Shown: positions 1-8,912, numbered from the stretch's first letter. The stretch: DNA of 64,000 bases from Brevibacillus gelatini (GCF_003710935.1 NZ_RHHS01000017.1:62001-126000), one strand, 5' to 3'. Notes: generated by a model not told the origin, from the sequence alone. Numbers and translations: made by a program.

Positions 1-9
1 GAGGAAGCC

Positions 10-1761
10 GTGGACAATCTCACGCTGCTGCTCATCGAACGGATGGGCATTCTCTTGACACTTGCGTTTATTCTGACGCGGATACCGCTGTTCCGGCAGC
101 TTTTGGACAGGGAGCTGCACCTTGGAACTTCCATCGCCTTTTCCATGATGTTTGGCCTGTTTGGCATCGCGGGCACGTATGCGGGCGTGACGGTGCGCGA
201 AGACGGATACATCCCGAGCTTTTGGATTTTTCCGCTTGCAGGAGAGGAGATCGTGGCGAATTCCACGCTGGTCGGCGTCGTGATCGGGGGGCTGTTGGGC
301 GGTCCGATGGTCGGGCTCGGAGCGGGGATTATTGCCGGTTTGCACTTGTATCATCTGGGCGGCTTTGCTGCCGTTCCCATGGGCTTGTCTGTTCCGCTCA
401 CAGGGCTTCTGGCTGGCTATGTGGCGCGTTTTTTTTCGCAGGAGCGGGTAATTTCCCCCTCCAAGGCACTGTTTATCGGCATGTTCGCTCCTGTGATCCA
501 GATGTCGTTTGTGCTGATTATGTCAGGACCGCCGGAGCTGGTTCGCACGATGGTCAATGTGATCGGCATCCCGATGGTGCTGACCAACAGCATCTCGATT
601 GCCATTTTTACAACGATGATTCGCGTCGCCCTGCAGGAAGAGGAACGCTCTGCTGCGCTGGAGTCGGAGCGTGCGTTTACGATTGCCGAGCGCATCTTGC
701 CGCAGCTGAAGATGGGGCTGACGCCGCAGACGGCGCAGGCGGCGGCACTCGTGTTGCAGCGCGAGGCAAAAGCGATTGCGGTCGCTGTGACGGACCGGGA
801 GCGTTTGCTCGCCCACGTCGGAGCAGGAGCCGACCACCACTTCCCCGGAGAAAGGATTCAGAGCGACCTGGAGCAGCGTGTGCTGGCCAGCGGCTCCATC
901 GACAAGGGCGTGGGCAGGGAGGTGCTCGGCTGCAAGCGCAAGCAATGCCAGCTGCAAGCCGCCATTCTCGTCCCGATCAAGGAAGGAGACAGCGTCGTCG
1001 GCTTAATCAAGCTATATTTTCGCCGTCCCCAGCAAATCGGGAAAGTCCAGGAGGCACTGGCAAAAGGGCTGGGCAACCTCATCTCCAACCAGTTGACGCT
1101 CTCGCTCGCCGAACAGATGAAAGGGCTGATGAAGGACGCGGAATTGCGGATGCTGCAAGCGCAAATTCACCCGCATTTTTTGTTCAATACGCTCAATTCA
1201 ATCGTGACCTTGATCCGGATCGACCCGCAACTCGCCCGCCACATGACGATCCAGCTGGGGGTGTTTATGCGCTTCAACCTGAAGCTTACGTCGAGTACGC
1301 TGGTCACGGTTGGCCAGGAGCTGGAGCACCTGCACGCCTATTTGGAGATTATCCGCATCCGGTTTGCCGAGCAGTTTGCCGTCCATATGTCTGTCGATCC
1401 CGGGGTGGAAGACGCGCTCATGCCCCCCGGTACTTTGCAGCCGCTAATTGAAAACTGTATTCACCACGGCCTGCGCGACATGGGAGCAGGCGGGGAAATC
1501 CGTCTGCACATAAAGCGGCAAGGCGCTTCCATCGTTTTTACGATTGAGGACAACGGCCGAGGGTTTCCGGAAGAGCTGCTTCCGCTTTTGGGGAAAGTCC
1601 CGATGGAGCGCAAGGACGGAAACGGGATCGGCGTTCACAACGTCAACCAGCGGCTCATCAGCCTGCAAGGCCCGGATGCCCAACTGCATTTTGCCAACAG
1701 ACCGGAAGGCGGCAGTTCGATTACATTTGCCATTCCCATCAAAAAAGAGGTGAGTGCCTGA
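10..1761 (+). CDS. lytS: LytS-type sensor histidine kinase
   Basis: Membrane sensor kinase of the LytS family (583 aa), partner of the response regulator that overlaps its stop codon. Seen: about six hydrophobic segments in residues 1-200 (5TM-5TMR_LYT type), a GAF-like region around 220-355, then a histidine-kinase domain with the phosphoacceptor motif PHFLFNTLNSI (His389), an N-box (LIENCIHHG) and a G-box (DNGRGF). The GTG start at 10 follows GAGGAA at the very edge of the window. In Bacillus LytST and E. coli BtsSR the family responds to extracellular pyruvate-type carboxylates; the DUF485/ActP carboxylate symporter genes directly downstream make a similar role likely here (inference). Confidence 0.93.
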   Translation: MDNLTLLLIERMGILLTLAFILTRIPLFRQLLDRELHLGTSIAFSMMFGLFGIAGTYAGVTVREDGYIPSFWIFPLAGEEIVANSTLVGVVIGGLLGGPMVGLGAGIIAGLHLYHLGGFAAVPMGLSVPLTGLLAGYVARFFSQERVISPSKALFIGMFAPVIQMSFVLIMSGPPELVRTMVNVIGIPMVLTNSISIAIFTTMIRVALQEEERSAALESERAFTIAERILPQLKMGLTPQTAQAAALVLQREAKAIAVAVTDRERLLAHVGAGADHHFPGERIQSDLEQRVLASGSIDKGVGREVLGCKRKQCQLQAAILVPIKEGDSVVGLIKLYFRRPQQIGKVQEALAKGLGNLISNQLTLSLAEQMKGLMKDAELRMLQAQIHPHFLFNTLNSIVTLIRIDPQLARHMTIQLGVFMRFNLKLTSSTLVTVGQELEHLHAYLEIIRIRFAEQFAVHMSVDPGVEDALMPPGTLQPLIENCIHHGLRDMGAGGEIRLHIKRQGASIVFTIEDNGRGFPEELLPLLGKVPMERKDGNGIGVHNVNQRLISLQGPDAQLHFANRPEGGSSITFAIPIKKEVSA

Positions 1762-2489
1762 TGCCGATTCGCATCATGATTGCAGAAGACGAACGACTTG
1801 CACGGGAAGAGCTGAGCTATTTGCTGCAGCAGGAGGGGGATGTCGAGCTGCTTCCCTACGCGACCAACGGCCGGGAACTGCTGGAAATGGTCGACGAGCA
1901 TGAGCCGGACGTCGTTTTTCTCGATATGAAAATGCCGGAAATGGAAGGAGCGCAGGCTGCGAGAATGCTGGCCGCCCGCAAGCCGCAGCCGCTCATCGTT
2001 TTTTGTACGGCGTATGAGACGTTCGCCGTAGATGCCTTCAAGCTGAACGCTGTCGATTATTTGCTGAAGCCGACGGAGCCAAAGCGGCTGGTGGAGACGA
2101 TGCAGCGCATCCGCGAGCGGCTGGGCAAGCCGAAGCCGGAGCCTGCTGTCACCAGGCGCTCCAAGCTGATTGTGGAGGACAACAGCAGGCTGGTGGTGAT
2201 CGACCCGGCTACGATTGTCTACGCGGTGCGCGAAGAACGGCTCGTTCGCATCATTACCCAGACCGATGCGTATTCCACGCGGATGACGCTGACACAGCTG
2301 ATGGACAAGCTCGCCGGCTACGATTTTTTTCGCACGCACAAAAGCTACCTGGTCAATCTGCACTATGTAAGCGAACTGGAACCGTGGTTCAACGGCGCCT
2401 ACAACCTGTTGCTGAAAGGCGAAGCGAAGACGCGCATTCCAGTGTCCCGTACATCCGCCAAAGATTTGCTGAGACGCCTCGAAGAATGA
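1761..2489 (+). CDS. lytT: LytT/LytR-type response regulator (LytTR DNA-binding domain)
   Basis: Response regulator of 242 aa, cognate to the kinase upstream: its ATG shares one base with the kinase stop (TGATG), so the two are translationally coupled. Residues 1-120 form a receiver domain with the phosphorylation site D55 (VVFLDMKMPEM) and the acidic pair E9/D10; residues about 138-240 are a LytTR domain ending in the usual region with FFRTHKSYLVN. The next operon, 140 nt downstream, encodes carboxylate transport and is the likely target. I could not find a convincing pair of LytTR direct repeats in that gap. Confidence 0.93.
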   Translation: MPIRIMIAEDERLAREELSYLLQQEGDVELLPYATNGRELLEMVDEHEPDVVFLDMKMPEMEGAQAARMLAARKPQPLIVFCTAYETFAVDAFKLNAVDYLLKPTEPKRLVETMQRIRERLGKPKPEPAVTRRSKLIVEDNSRLVVIDPATIVYAVREERLVRIITQTDAYSTRMTLTQLMDKLAGYDFFRTHKSYLVNLHYVSELEPWFNGAYNLLLKGEAKTRIPVSRTSAKDLLRRLEE

Positions 2490-2579
2490 GCCTGTTGCAG
2501 ATCGCGATGCAAAATCAGCCGTTGACGCACGCCCCCAGACATCTTGCGCGAAAAGCCACACGAACAAAAACGGATTCCT

Positions 2580-2601
2580 TACAATATAGGAAGCGCTTAC
2601 A
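2580..2601 (+). promoter_or_regulatory. Candidate -10 element and CcpA cre site upstream of the DUF485/ActP operon
   Basis: TACAAT at 2580-2585 is followed at 2587-2601 by TAGGAAGCGCTTACA, which fits the CcpA cre consensus WTGNAANCGNWNNCA at 14 of 15 positions (A instead of T at position 2). A cre just downstream of a -10 suits roadblock repression during growth on preferred sugars. No good -35 is seen, which fits a promoter needing an activator such as the LytT-type regulator. Confidence 0.6.
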
Positions 2602-2628
2602 TTTTTGTTTGAAGAGGGGGAGATTCCG

Positions 2629-2979
2629 ATGAGCAAGCCGCTTTCGGTGCGAAAAGCACAGGGTCAGAAGCAGGATAGCAGTGATTACACAGCGATCATC
2701 CAGTCAGACACCTTCAAGGAATTGTTGCGCAGCAAACGGGCATTCATCCTGCCATCTTCCATTTTTTTCTTTGTGTTCTACTTTACTTTGCCGATCTTGA
2801 CCTCCTATTTCACCGTGCTCAATCAGCCGGCGATTGGCGCGATTTCGTGGGCGTGGGTGTTCGCCTTTGCCCAATTCATCATGACCTGGGGCCTCTGTAT
2901 TTTGTACACGAAGAAGGCCGCGCGCTTTGACGAGCTGGTGGAAAAAATCAAGCAAGAGACAGGGGGCAGAGGCGAATGA
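2629..2979 (+). CDS. DUF485 small membrane protein (YjcH-like), partner of ActP-type symporter
   Basis: A 116-aa protein with two central hydrophobic helices (about residues 40-60 and 75-97) and charged ends, typical of DUF485/YjcH proteins that are nearly always encoded just before an ActP/MctP acetate-type symporter. ATG 2629 was chosen because GAAGAGGGGG lies 8 nt upstream; the reading frame also opens 24 nt earlier at a TTG without an RBS. Its TGA overlaps the ATG of the symporter by 4 nt (ATGA), so co-translation is likely. In related bacteria the DUF485 subunit is thought to assist the symporter; its exact role is not known. Confidence 0.88.
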   Translation: MSKPLSVRKAQGQKQDSSDYTAIIQSDTFKELLRSKRAFILPSSIFFFVFYFTLPILTSYFTVLNQPAIGAISWAWVFAFAQFIMTWGLCILYTKKAARFDELVEKIKQETGGRGE

Positions 2980-4502
2980 ATGTAACGGCATTTCTCCTTT
3001 TTCTGGGAATCGTCCTGCTTACGCTGGTGATAACGTATTACGCTTCCAAGCGGACGAATACGACAAGCGAGTTTTACACGGCGGGCGGCGGGCTGACCGG
3101 GTGGCAAAACGGGCTTGCGATTGCCGGCGACTACATGTCTGCGGCTTCGTTCCTTGGGATCGCCGGAATGATTGCGTTGAGCGGGTTTGACGGCTTTTTT
3201 TACAGCATTGGCTTTCTCGTCGCCTATCTTGTCGTGCTGTATCTGGTAGCGGAGCCGTTGCGCAACCTCGGCAAGTACACGATGGCGGACATGATCGCTG
3301 CGCGTTTTGACAATAAGCAGGTACGTGGTGTGGCCGCGCTGAACTCCATCGCCATTTCGATTTTTTACATGATCGCCCAGCTCGTCGGGGCGGGGGCGTT
3401 GATTAAGCTGCTGCTCGGGCTGGAGTACACGACCTCTGTTTTGATTGTAGGGGCGCTGATGACGGTCTACGTCGTGTTTGGCGGCATGACGGCAACCTCG
3501 TGGGTGCAAATTGTCAAAGCCGTGCTGCTCATGGTCGGCACGTTCGTCATCTCGCTGATGGTCTTTGCCAAGTTTGACTTCAATCTGCTGACGATGTTTG
3601 AAAAGATGAAAACGGCGACACCGCTCGGGGAGCAGTTCCTCAATCCGGGCAACAAGTTCAAGGTCGGGCTGGACACGATCTCGCTCAACCTGGCACTGGT
3701 GCTGGGCACTGCCGGACTGCCGCACATTCTGATTCGCTTCTTTACGGTAAAAGACGCGACGACGGCCCGCAAGTCTGTCGTCTACGCCACCTGGATTATC
3801 GGTCTCTTCTACATCATGACGATCTTCCTTGGCTTTGGCGCAGCGGCGTTTGTGGGAGCGGAAAACATGGATGCGGCCGGAAACATGGGCGCTCCGCTGC
3901 TCGCACAGTCACTCGGCGGCAACTTCCTCTTTGCATTCGTGTCCGCCGTTGCCTTCGCGACGATTCTCGCCGTCGTGGCCGGACTGGTGCTGACCGCAGC
4001 CTCGGCGTTTGCGCACGACTTTTACGGACATGTCATCCGCCAGGGCAAAGCGACGGAAAAAGAGCAAATGAAGATGGCAAAATGGGCTTCCATCGGCGTT
4101 TCGGTTGTGTCCATCGTGCTCGCGCTGTTTGCGCAGAAGCTGAACGTGGCGTTTCTCGTCTCGCTTGCCTTCGCTGTTGCGGCCAGTGCCAACCTGCCCG
4201 TTATTTTGTTCACCATTTTCTGGAGAAGGTTTAACACGACAGGGGCAATCAGCGGCATGCTGGTTGGACTGTTCAGCTCGCTGATTCTCGTGGCTTTAAG
4301 CCCGAATGTCTGGAATCCGGTCGCCGGAAAAGCGATTCTGGTCGGAGAGGCGCTGTTCCCGCTGCCGAATCCGGGAATCGTCTCCATCCCGCTCGGGTTT
4401 TTGGCCGCCTGGATTGGTACGCTTCTGTCCAGTTCGCGCAATGATGCGAAGTACGATGAAATTTTGGTGCGGGCGAACACAGGAATAAAGGAGTCGGCGT
4501 AG
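2976..4502 (+). CDS. actP: Sodium:solute symporter, ActP/MctP-type carboxylate permease
   Basis: A 508-aa SSS-family permease with about 13 hydrophobic segments. SSS features are visible: the N-terminal FYTAGGGLTGWQNGLAIAGDYMSAASFLG region, conserved in acetate/pyruvate permeases, and GLPHILIRFFTVKDA in the middle. It imports short monocarboxylates (acetate, pyruvate, propionate) with Na+ or H+ in characterised homologues; the exact substrate here is inferred. It overlaps the DUF485 gene by 4 nt, lies behind a CcpA-type operator and follows a LytST-type sensor pair. A strong hairpin terminator ends the transcript at 4566. Confidence 0.88.
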   Translation: MNVTAFLLFLGIVLLTLVITYYASKRTNTTSEFYTAGGGLTGWQNGLAIAGDYMSAASFLGIAGMIALSGFDGFFYSIGFLVAYLVVLYLVAEPLRNLGKYTMADMIAARFDNKQVRGVAALNSIAISIFYMIAQLVGAGALIKLLLGLEYTTSVLIVGALMTVYVVFGGMTATSWVQIVKAVLLMVGTFVISLMVFAKFDFNLLTMFEKMKTATPLGEQFLNPGNKFKVGLDTISLNLALVLGTAGLPHILIRFFTVKDATTARKSVVYATWIIGLFYIMTIFLGFGAAAFVGAENMDAAGNMGAPLLAQSLGGNFLFAFVSAVAFATILAVVAGLVLTAASAFAHDFYGHVIRQGKATEKEQMKMAKWASIGVSVVSIVLALFAQKLNVAFLVSLAFAVAASANLPVILFTIFWRRFNTTGAISGMLVGLFSSLILVALSPNVWNPVAGKAILVGEALFPLPNPGIVSIPLGFLAAWIGTLLSSSRNDAKYDEILVRANTGIKESA

Positions 4503-4535
4503 AAGCAAATACGCAAGGAAGCTCCTGCCAGGCAA

Positions 4536-4566
4536 AAGCTCAGGGTGATTCCCTGGGCTTTTTCTT
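4536..4566 (+). terminator. Rho-independent terminator after actP
   Basis: Stem AAGCTCAGGG (4536-4545) pairs with CCCTGGGCTT (4551-4560) around loop TGATT with one G-U pair, followed by TTTCTT. Confidence 0.8.
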
Positions 4567-4593
4567 ATGGCGCGGGGAAAGGAGAGCAGGTCC

Positions 4594-6153
4594 GTGACGA
4601 CAATCATTTTCTTTCTGGCTGTCATAATCGGAACGATGGCGATTACGTATTCGGCTGCCAAACAGACGGGAACGACCAGAGATTTTTACGCGGCCGGCAA
4701 CCGCCTGACAGGCTTGCAAAACGGCATCGCGATTGCCGGCGACTACATGAGCGCAGCTTCGTTTCTCGGCATCGCCGGGACCATTGCCATGTACGGCTTT
4801 GACGGCTTCGTGTACTCCATCGGTTTTTTTGTCTCCTATCTCATTATTTTGTTTCTGATCGCGGAGCCCTTGCACAATCTGGGGCGCTACACGCTCGCCG
4901 ATGCGATTGCCGTACGCTTTGACTGTTTGTGGCTGCGCGGAGTGGTCGCCTGTACGACGCTGCTGATTACGATTTTTTACATGATCGCGCAGCTCGTCGG
5001 GGCGGGGGCGCTCATTCACTACTTGCTCGGCGTCCACTACGATACGGCGGTGATGATTGTCGGCAGCCTGATGACGTTTTACGTCGTCTTCGGCGGGATG
5101 GTTGCGACCTCGTGGGTGCAGATCGTGAAGGCGATTTTGCTGTTGACAGGGACGCTGATCCTCAGTCTGATCGTCTTTTCCCGATTTGGCTGGAGTCTGT
5201 CGGAGATGTTTTCCCGCGTCAGCACGATTACGCCGTTGCAGGAGCAATTTTTGCATCCGGGCAACCAGCTGAATGATCCGCTGGAGACGATCTCGCTGCA
5301 TCTCGCCCTGATTCTTGGAACCGCCGGGCTGCCGCATATTATCTCCCGCCTGTTTACGGTCAAGGATGCGGTAACGACCCGTTCCTCGATCTACACGGCG
5401 ACGTGGGTGATTGGCGCGTTTTATTTGCTGACGATTTTTCTCGGCTTTGGCGCGAGCGCGTTTGTCGGGTATGAGGCGCTGAAAAATGTCGGCTTCGGCG
5501 GCAATCTGACGGTGACGCTGCTCGCGGATGCGCTCGGCGGTGAATTTTTGATGGCTTACATCGCCGCTGTTGCCTTTGCCACGATTTTGGCCGTTGTGAC
5601 CGGGCTGGTGCTGTCCGCCTCGTCCGCTTTTGCCCACGACGTCTACAGCCATCTGATCCGGCGCGGGCTGGCTTCGGAAAAAGAGCAGGTGGCGATGGCC
5701 AAATGCTCGTCGGTTGCCGTCGGCTTCGCTTCGATCTGGCTGGCAATCGGCGCGGAAAAAATGAACGTCGCCATACTCGTCGGACTGACCTTTGCCATCG
5801 CCGCCTCGGCCAATTTGCCGCTCTTGTTGTTCACGCTTTACTGGCGCCGCTTTACGGTGCGCGGGGCAATTTGCGGCGTATTGACAGGGCTGATCGCCTC
5901 TGTCGTGCTCGTCGTGGCCGGACCGACCGTGATGAATCCACAGACCGGATTCATTTTGGCTGAACCGATTTTTCCGTTGACCAATCCCGGCTTGATCTCG
6001 ATTCCGCTGGGATTTCTTGGCGCTGTGCTCGGTACGCTGCTGGATCGCCGCAAGCCTGACGCAGAAGCGCATTACGATCGCGTGCTGCTCCAGGCGTTGA
6101 CGGGCATTCGGGCTTCGCAGACGCGGGCAGCCCGTCATCCGGATTCTGCATAA
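4594..6153 (+). CDS. Second sodium:solute symporter (ActP-like paralogue)
   Basis: A 519-aa SSS permease clearly paralogous to the preceding one: the same FYAAGNRLTGLQNGIAIAGDYMSAASFLG block, the same GLPHIISRLFTVKDA segment and the same helix layout. The GTG at 4594 is preferred because AAAGGAG lies 9 nt upstream; the in-frame ATG at 4567 sits in the tail of the previous terminator and lacks an RBS. Unlike its neighbour it has no DUF485 gene of its own, and it is separated from it by a terminator, so it may be expressed separately or by read-through. Substrate is probably a monocarboxylate (inference). Confidence 0.85.
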   Translation: MTTIIFFLAVIIGTMAITYSAAKQTGTTRDFYAAGNRLTGLQNGIAIAGDYMSAASFLGIAGTIAMYGFDGFVYSIGFFVSYLIILFLIAEPLHNLGRYTLADAIAVRFDCLWLRGVVACTTLLITIFYMIAQLVGAGALIHYLLGVHYDTAVMIVGSLMTFYVVFGGMVATSWVQIVKAILLLTGTLILSLIVFSRFGWSLSEMFSRVSTITPLQEQFLHPGNQLNDPLETISLHLALILGTAGLPHIISRLFTVKDAVTTRSSIYTATWVIGAFYLLTIFLGFGASAFVGYEALKNVGFGGNLTVTLLADALGGEFLMAYIAAVAFATILAVVTGLVLSASSAFAHDVYSHLIRRGLASEKEQVAMAKCSSVAVGFASIWLAIGAEKMNVAILVGLTFAIAASANLPLLLFTLYWRRFTVRGAICGVLTGLIASVVLVVAGPTVMNPQTGFILAEPIFPLTNPGLISIPLGFLGAVLGTLLDRRKPDAEAHYDRVLLQALTGIRASQTRAARHPDSA

Positions 6154-6198
6154 AAATTTGTTCCTGCTCCACCCTATAGGGGAAGGGGGAGAGACAAA

Positions 6199-6513
6199 TT
6201 GGGCCAGAAAAAGGAAGCAGATGCTGTTTCAACCGATCAGCCTGACGTTTACGAGCGAGCGCGGATCGCCTTGAACGATTTGATCGCAGAATTGTGCGAT
6301 GCCTTGGACGAGGACGACACCGAATCTTTCAAGCGAAAAGGATACGAGATGATCGGGCACTATTTTCGCCAGCCCGTCAATACGGGCGATCTGACCTTGA
6401 TCGTCGCCTCGGTGCTTTCCGACATTTTGTACAAGCTGGAGCTGACCCAGCAAGGCGATGACGTCTCCATGGTGCGCGACGAGTACAGCATCATGAAAAA
6501 AGAAGAGGAATAA
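6199..6513 (+). CDS. Small acidic protein of unknown function
   Basis: A 104-aa soluble, acidic, mostly helical protein with no signal peptide or membrane helix. TTG start at 6199 with GGGAAGGGGGA 8 nt upstream. It follows the second symporter by 45 nt and is closed by a long terminator hairpin, so it may be the last gene of that transcript. I do not recognise a family; the E/D-rich ends (LCDALDEDDTESF and MKKEEE) are its only striking trait. Confidence 0.65.
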   Translation: MGQKKEADAVSTDQPDVYERARIALNDLIAELCDALDEDDTESFKRKGYEMIGHYFRQPVNTGDLTLIVASVLSDILYKLELTQQGDDVSMVRDEYSIMKKEEE

Positions 6514-6533
6514 CGATGGATGCCTGGTCATTC

Positions 6534-6594
6534 GCCCACCATCAAACAATTTGTGCATGCAAATGCCCGGATTGTTTGATGGTGGGCTTTTCTT
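6534..6594 (+). terminator. Long terminator hairpin
   Basis: A perfect 17-bp stem (6534-6550 with 6571-6587) around a 20-nt loop, then TTTTCTT. The rest of the gap up to 6776 holds no ORF or riboswitch that I can support. Confidence 0.85.
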
Positions 6595-6792
6595 GCTGGA
6601 TCGAAAAGGCAAGCAAACCGATGGCTCCCGTGGAACAGCGGCGGGGGATGGCAAGGGTGATCCGCAGGGAATTTTGGCTGCAAAAGTCCTTTTTTTGCCG
6701 GATCGTTCATCATAACCACTGCAAAACATGTTTTTCTCATGCGAAGATAGGGAAAAGCATCAGGGGGAGAAGGAATCAGGAGGATTGGCCTC

Positions 6793-7854
6793 ATGAGATA
6801 CGTTAGCGTAGAGCAAGTTGAGCCTGGGGATGTGCTGGCTCGCAGCATTTATACGAGCGAGGGCTTGACGCTTTTGCAGAGAGGCGTGCAGCTGACCGTC
6901 GGCATGATAAACAAACTGCGGCGCTTTGGGGTGACGATGCTCAGTATCAAAGACCCTTTTTTCGACGAAGTGAAGGAACAGGAGGTCGTGACGGAGACGA
7001 CACGAAAAGATGCCATTCGCAATCTGTCAGGCGCCATTTCGTGCGTCCAGTCCGGCAAGGAGTTCGATGTTCGCGGCATTCAAAAGTCTGTGGGAAGCAT
7101 CGTCGAAGAAACGTTGCGCAATCGCAAGGTGCTGCTCAATCTGGGGGAAATTCGCACCGCGGACAATGCCCTGTACATCCATTCGCTCAACGTCTGCATG
7201 ATGGCGACGGTCATGGGCGTCGGGCTTGGCTATAGCACCACACAGCTGAAAGAGCTGGCAATCGGAGCGCTTTTGCACGACATCGGCAAGCTGTCGGCGG
7301 ACAAGGAAGCGCCGGAGTACAAGAAAAACAGCATGAAGAATCATCACACTTGGAAAGGGTTTGACATCCTGCGCAAAAAGCACGAGATGAGCATCGTGTC
7401 AGCACACGTGCCGCTCCAGCACCACGAATGGGTCAACGGAACCGGAATCCCACGCGGACTGGGCGGCGACGAGATTCATGAGTTCGCCAAAATCGTGGCG
7501 ATCTGCAATTTTTACGACAATCTGATCTCGCCGTTTTCCGAGGAAGAGGAGACGCTGCCTCCCTACGAGGCATGCGAGCGGATTATGGGCTTTGCGGAAA
7601 AACGCTTCGACCATAAAATGGTCATCCACTTCCTGCGCTCGATTGCGCTGTACCCGATCGGCACGTCGCTCAGGCTGAGCACAGGCGAGGTCGGAGTCGT
7701 CATCGATCAAAACCGCGGCCTGCCAGCCCGCCCGGTCGTGCGAATCATCCGGCGGGAGCAGCAGTCGAAGCGGCGGATCGCAGACGACCACGAGATTTGC
7801 GATATTGATCTGGGCGCGGAACCTACCATTTTTATTACAGGAGTAATGGAATAA
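6793..7854 (+). CDS. HD-GYP domain protein (putative cyclic-di-GMP phosphodiesterase)
   Basis: A 353-aa soluble protein with an N-terminal region of about 115 aa and an HD-GYP domain from about 120. Metal-site motifs are present: H130, HDIGK (162-166), HH at 184-185 and HH at 210-211. The signature loop, normally HHExxDGxGYP, reads HHEWVNGTGIP (210-220): Asp is replaced by Asn and GYP by GIP. HD-GYP proteins hydrolyse c-di-GMP to pGpG or GMP; the altered loop leaves activity open. ATG 6793 follows AGGAGG at 6777. The hydrophilic N-terminus (VEQVEPGDVLARSIY) is common in Bacillales HD-GYP proteins. Appears monocistronic. Confidence 0.88.
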   Translation: MRYVSVEQVEPGDVLARSIYTSEGLTLLQRGVQLTVGMINKLRRFGVTMLSIKDPFFDEVKEQEVVTETTRKDAIRNLSGAISCVQSGKEFDVRGIQKSVGSIVEETLRNRKVLLNLGEIRTADNALYIHSLNVCMMATVMGVGLGYSTTQLKELAIGALLHDIGKLSADKEAPEYKKNSMKNHHTWKGFDILRKKHEMSIVSAHVPLQHHEWVNGTGIPRGLGGDEIHEFAKIVAICNFYDNLISPFSEEEETLPPYEACERIMGFAEKRFDHKMVIHFLRSIALYPIGTSLRLSTGEVGVVIDQNRGLPARPVVRIIRREQQSKRRIADDHEICDIDLGAEPTIFITGVME

Positions 7855-7938
7855 AGAAGCTTAAGGGTTTTTTCGATGCCAAGATCAGGGAATTCCCCTA
7901 CATACATCACCAGCGTGCCAAGTCTACAATAAAATTAG

Positions 7939-7967
7939 GCAAAAAGTTTCAGAAATCGACTTTTTGC
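7939..7967 (+). terminator. Hairpin downstream of the HD-GYP gene
   Basis: A 9-bp inverted repeat GCAAAAAGT/ACTTTTTGC with an 11-nt loop between the HD-GYP and UspA genes. It lacks a long trailing U-tract, so termination is only possible. Confidence 0.35.
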
Positions 7968-7996
7968 GACGATGAAAGAAGGAAGGACGTGTTCTT

Positions 7997-8866
7997 ATGT
8001 CCCGTATTCTGGTACCAGTAGATTTTTCTGCACAGTCTGTTCAGGCGGTTCGCTTTGCACTAGCGTACGCCAAAGATAAGCATGAGCTGACACTGCTTCA
8101 TGCCATTCCTCCTTTTCCATCCCGCAACGTCGTCCGCAAGCTCGGACAAAAAAGCGTGGAAGATTTCCAATTGGATGAAGCGCGAGAAGACTTGAAAAAG
8201 TTTCTCACGATTGTCGAAGAGGCGGAAGTTCCTTACGAACTGGAAATCGAGTTCGGAGAGCCGCATGAAGTGATTGCGAAGCACGCGACAAAAGGGGAGT
8301 ATGCCGCGATTGTCATGGGGACACACGGATACGGCCGGATCACCGGATTTCTTTTGCAAAGCGTCAGCTACCCGACGATTCACGATGCACAGCTCCCGGT
8401 GTTCCTCATTTCCGAAGAGACCGATGCCAGCCGCTTCCCATGGCAAAAAGTGCTGATTGCCGTGGACGGCTCCGAGCAGGCAAAAAACGCTGCACAAAAG
8501 GCGATTGCTTTGAGCGAGGGCATTCCGGGTGTTTCCTACCTGCTTCTAAGCGTCGTGACACCACCTGCCGCTTATGCCGGCGTGTACGGCGTAGGCTGGG
8601 AAAATACAGCGACACTGGAGAACTGGGGAAAAGAAACCATCCGCACTTGCGAAGAAGTGCTGGAAGCGGCGCAAATCCCATATGAAAGCAAGGTTGTAAT
8701 CGGCGATCCGGCGACCGTGATTCGCCAGACCGCCCAGGAGGAACAAACTGGCCTGATCGTGCTCGGACACCACGGGCTCGGCGGCATCGCAGGCACGCTG
8801 CTCGGCAGTGTTACCTTCAAAATGATCCACCGCACCAAAACACCGCTTTTGATCGTCAAATCGTAA
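7997..8866 (+). CDS. Tandem universal stress protein (UspA family)
   Basis: A 289-aa cytoplasmic protein made of two Usp domains (about 1-140 and 148-289). Both carry the nucleotide-binding loop G-x2-G-x9-G-S/T: GTHGYGRITGFLLQS in the first (final Gly changed to Gln) and GHHGLGGIAGTLLGS in the second (complete). The second domain is therefore the more likely ATP binder. Usp proteins support survival under stress by poorly defined means. ATG 7997 is preceded by GAAAGAAGGAAGGA. It is followed by its own terminator. Confidence 0.9.
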   Translation: MSRILVPVDFSAQSVQAVRFALAYAKDKHELTLLHAIPPFPSRNVVRKLGQKSVEDFQLDEAREDLKKFLTIVEEAEVPYELEIEFGEPHEVIAKHATKGEYAAIVMGTHGYGRITGFLLQSVSYPTIHDAQLPVFLISEETDASRFPWQKVLIAVDGSEQAKNAAQKAIALSEGIPGVSYLLLSVVTPPAAYAGVYGVGWENTATLENWGKETIRTCEEVLEAAQIPYESKVVIGDPATVIRQTAQEEQTGLIVLGHHGLGGIAGTLLGSVTFKMIHRTKTPLLIVKS

Positions 8867-8884
8867 GTTCACTTGTGAACAGAC

Positions 8885-8912
8885 AAGCTGTCCGTACACC
8901 GGGCAGCTTTTT
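8885..8912 (+). terminator. Terminator after the UspA gene
   Basis: AAGCTGTCCG pairs with CGGGCAGCTT around TACAC and runs into a T-tract. It shows that the long in-frame extension of the next gene (open from 8875) is not coding. Confidence 0.8.

Noticed and set aside
2490-2579. LytTR direct-repeat binding sites upstream of the DUF485 gene
   Set aside because: GTTG-containing segments occur but not with the usual spacing; evidence too weak to list as a site.
6595-6776. Possible c-di-GMP (GEMM) riboswitch before the HD-GYP gene, suggested by GGCAAGCAAACC
   Set aside because: The GAAA tetraloop/receptor and the GACGCAAAGCC block of GEMM are missing.
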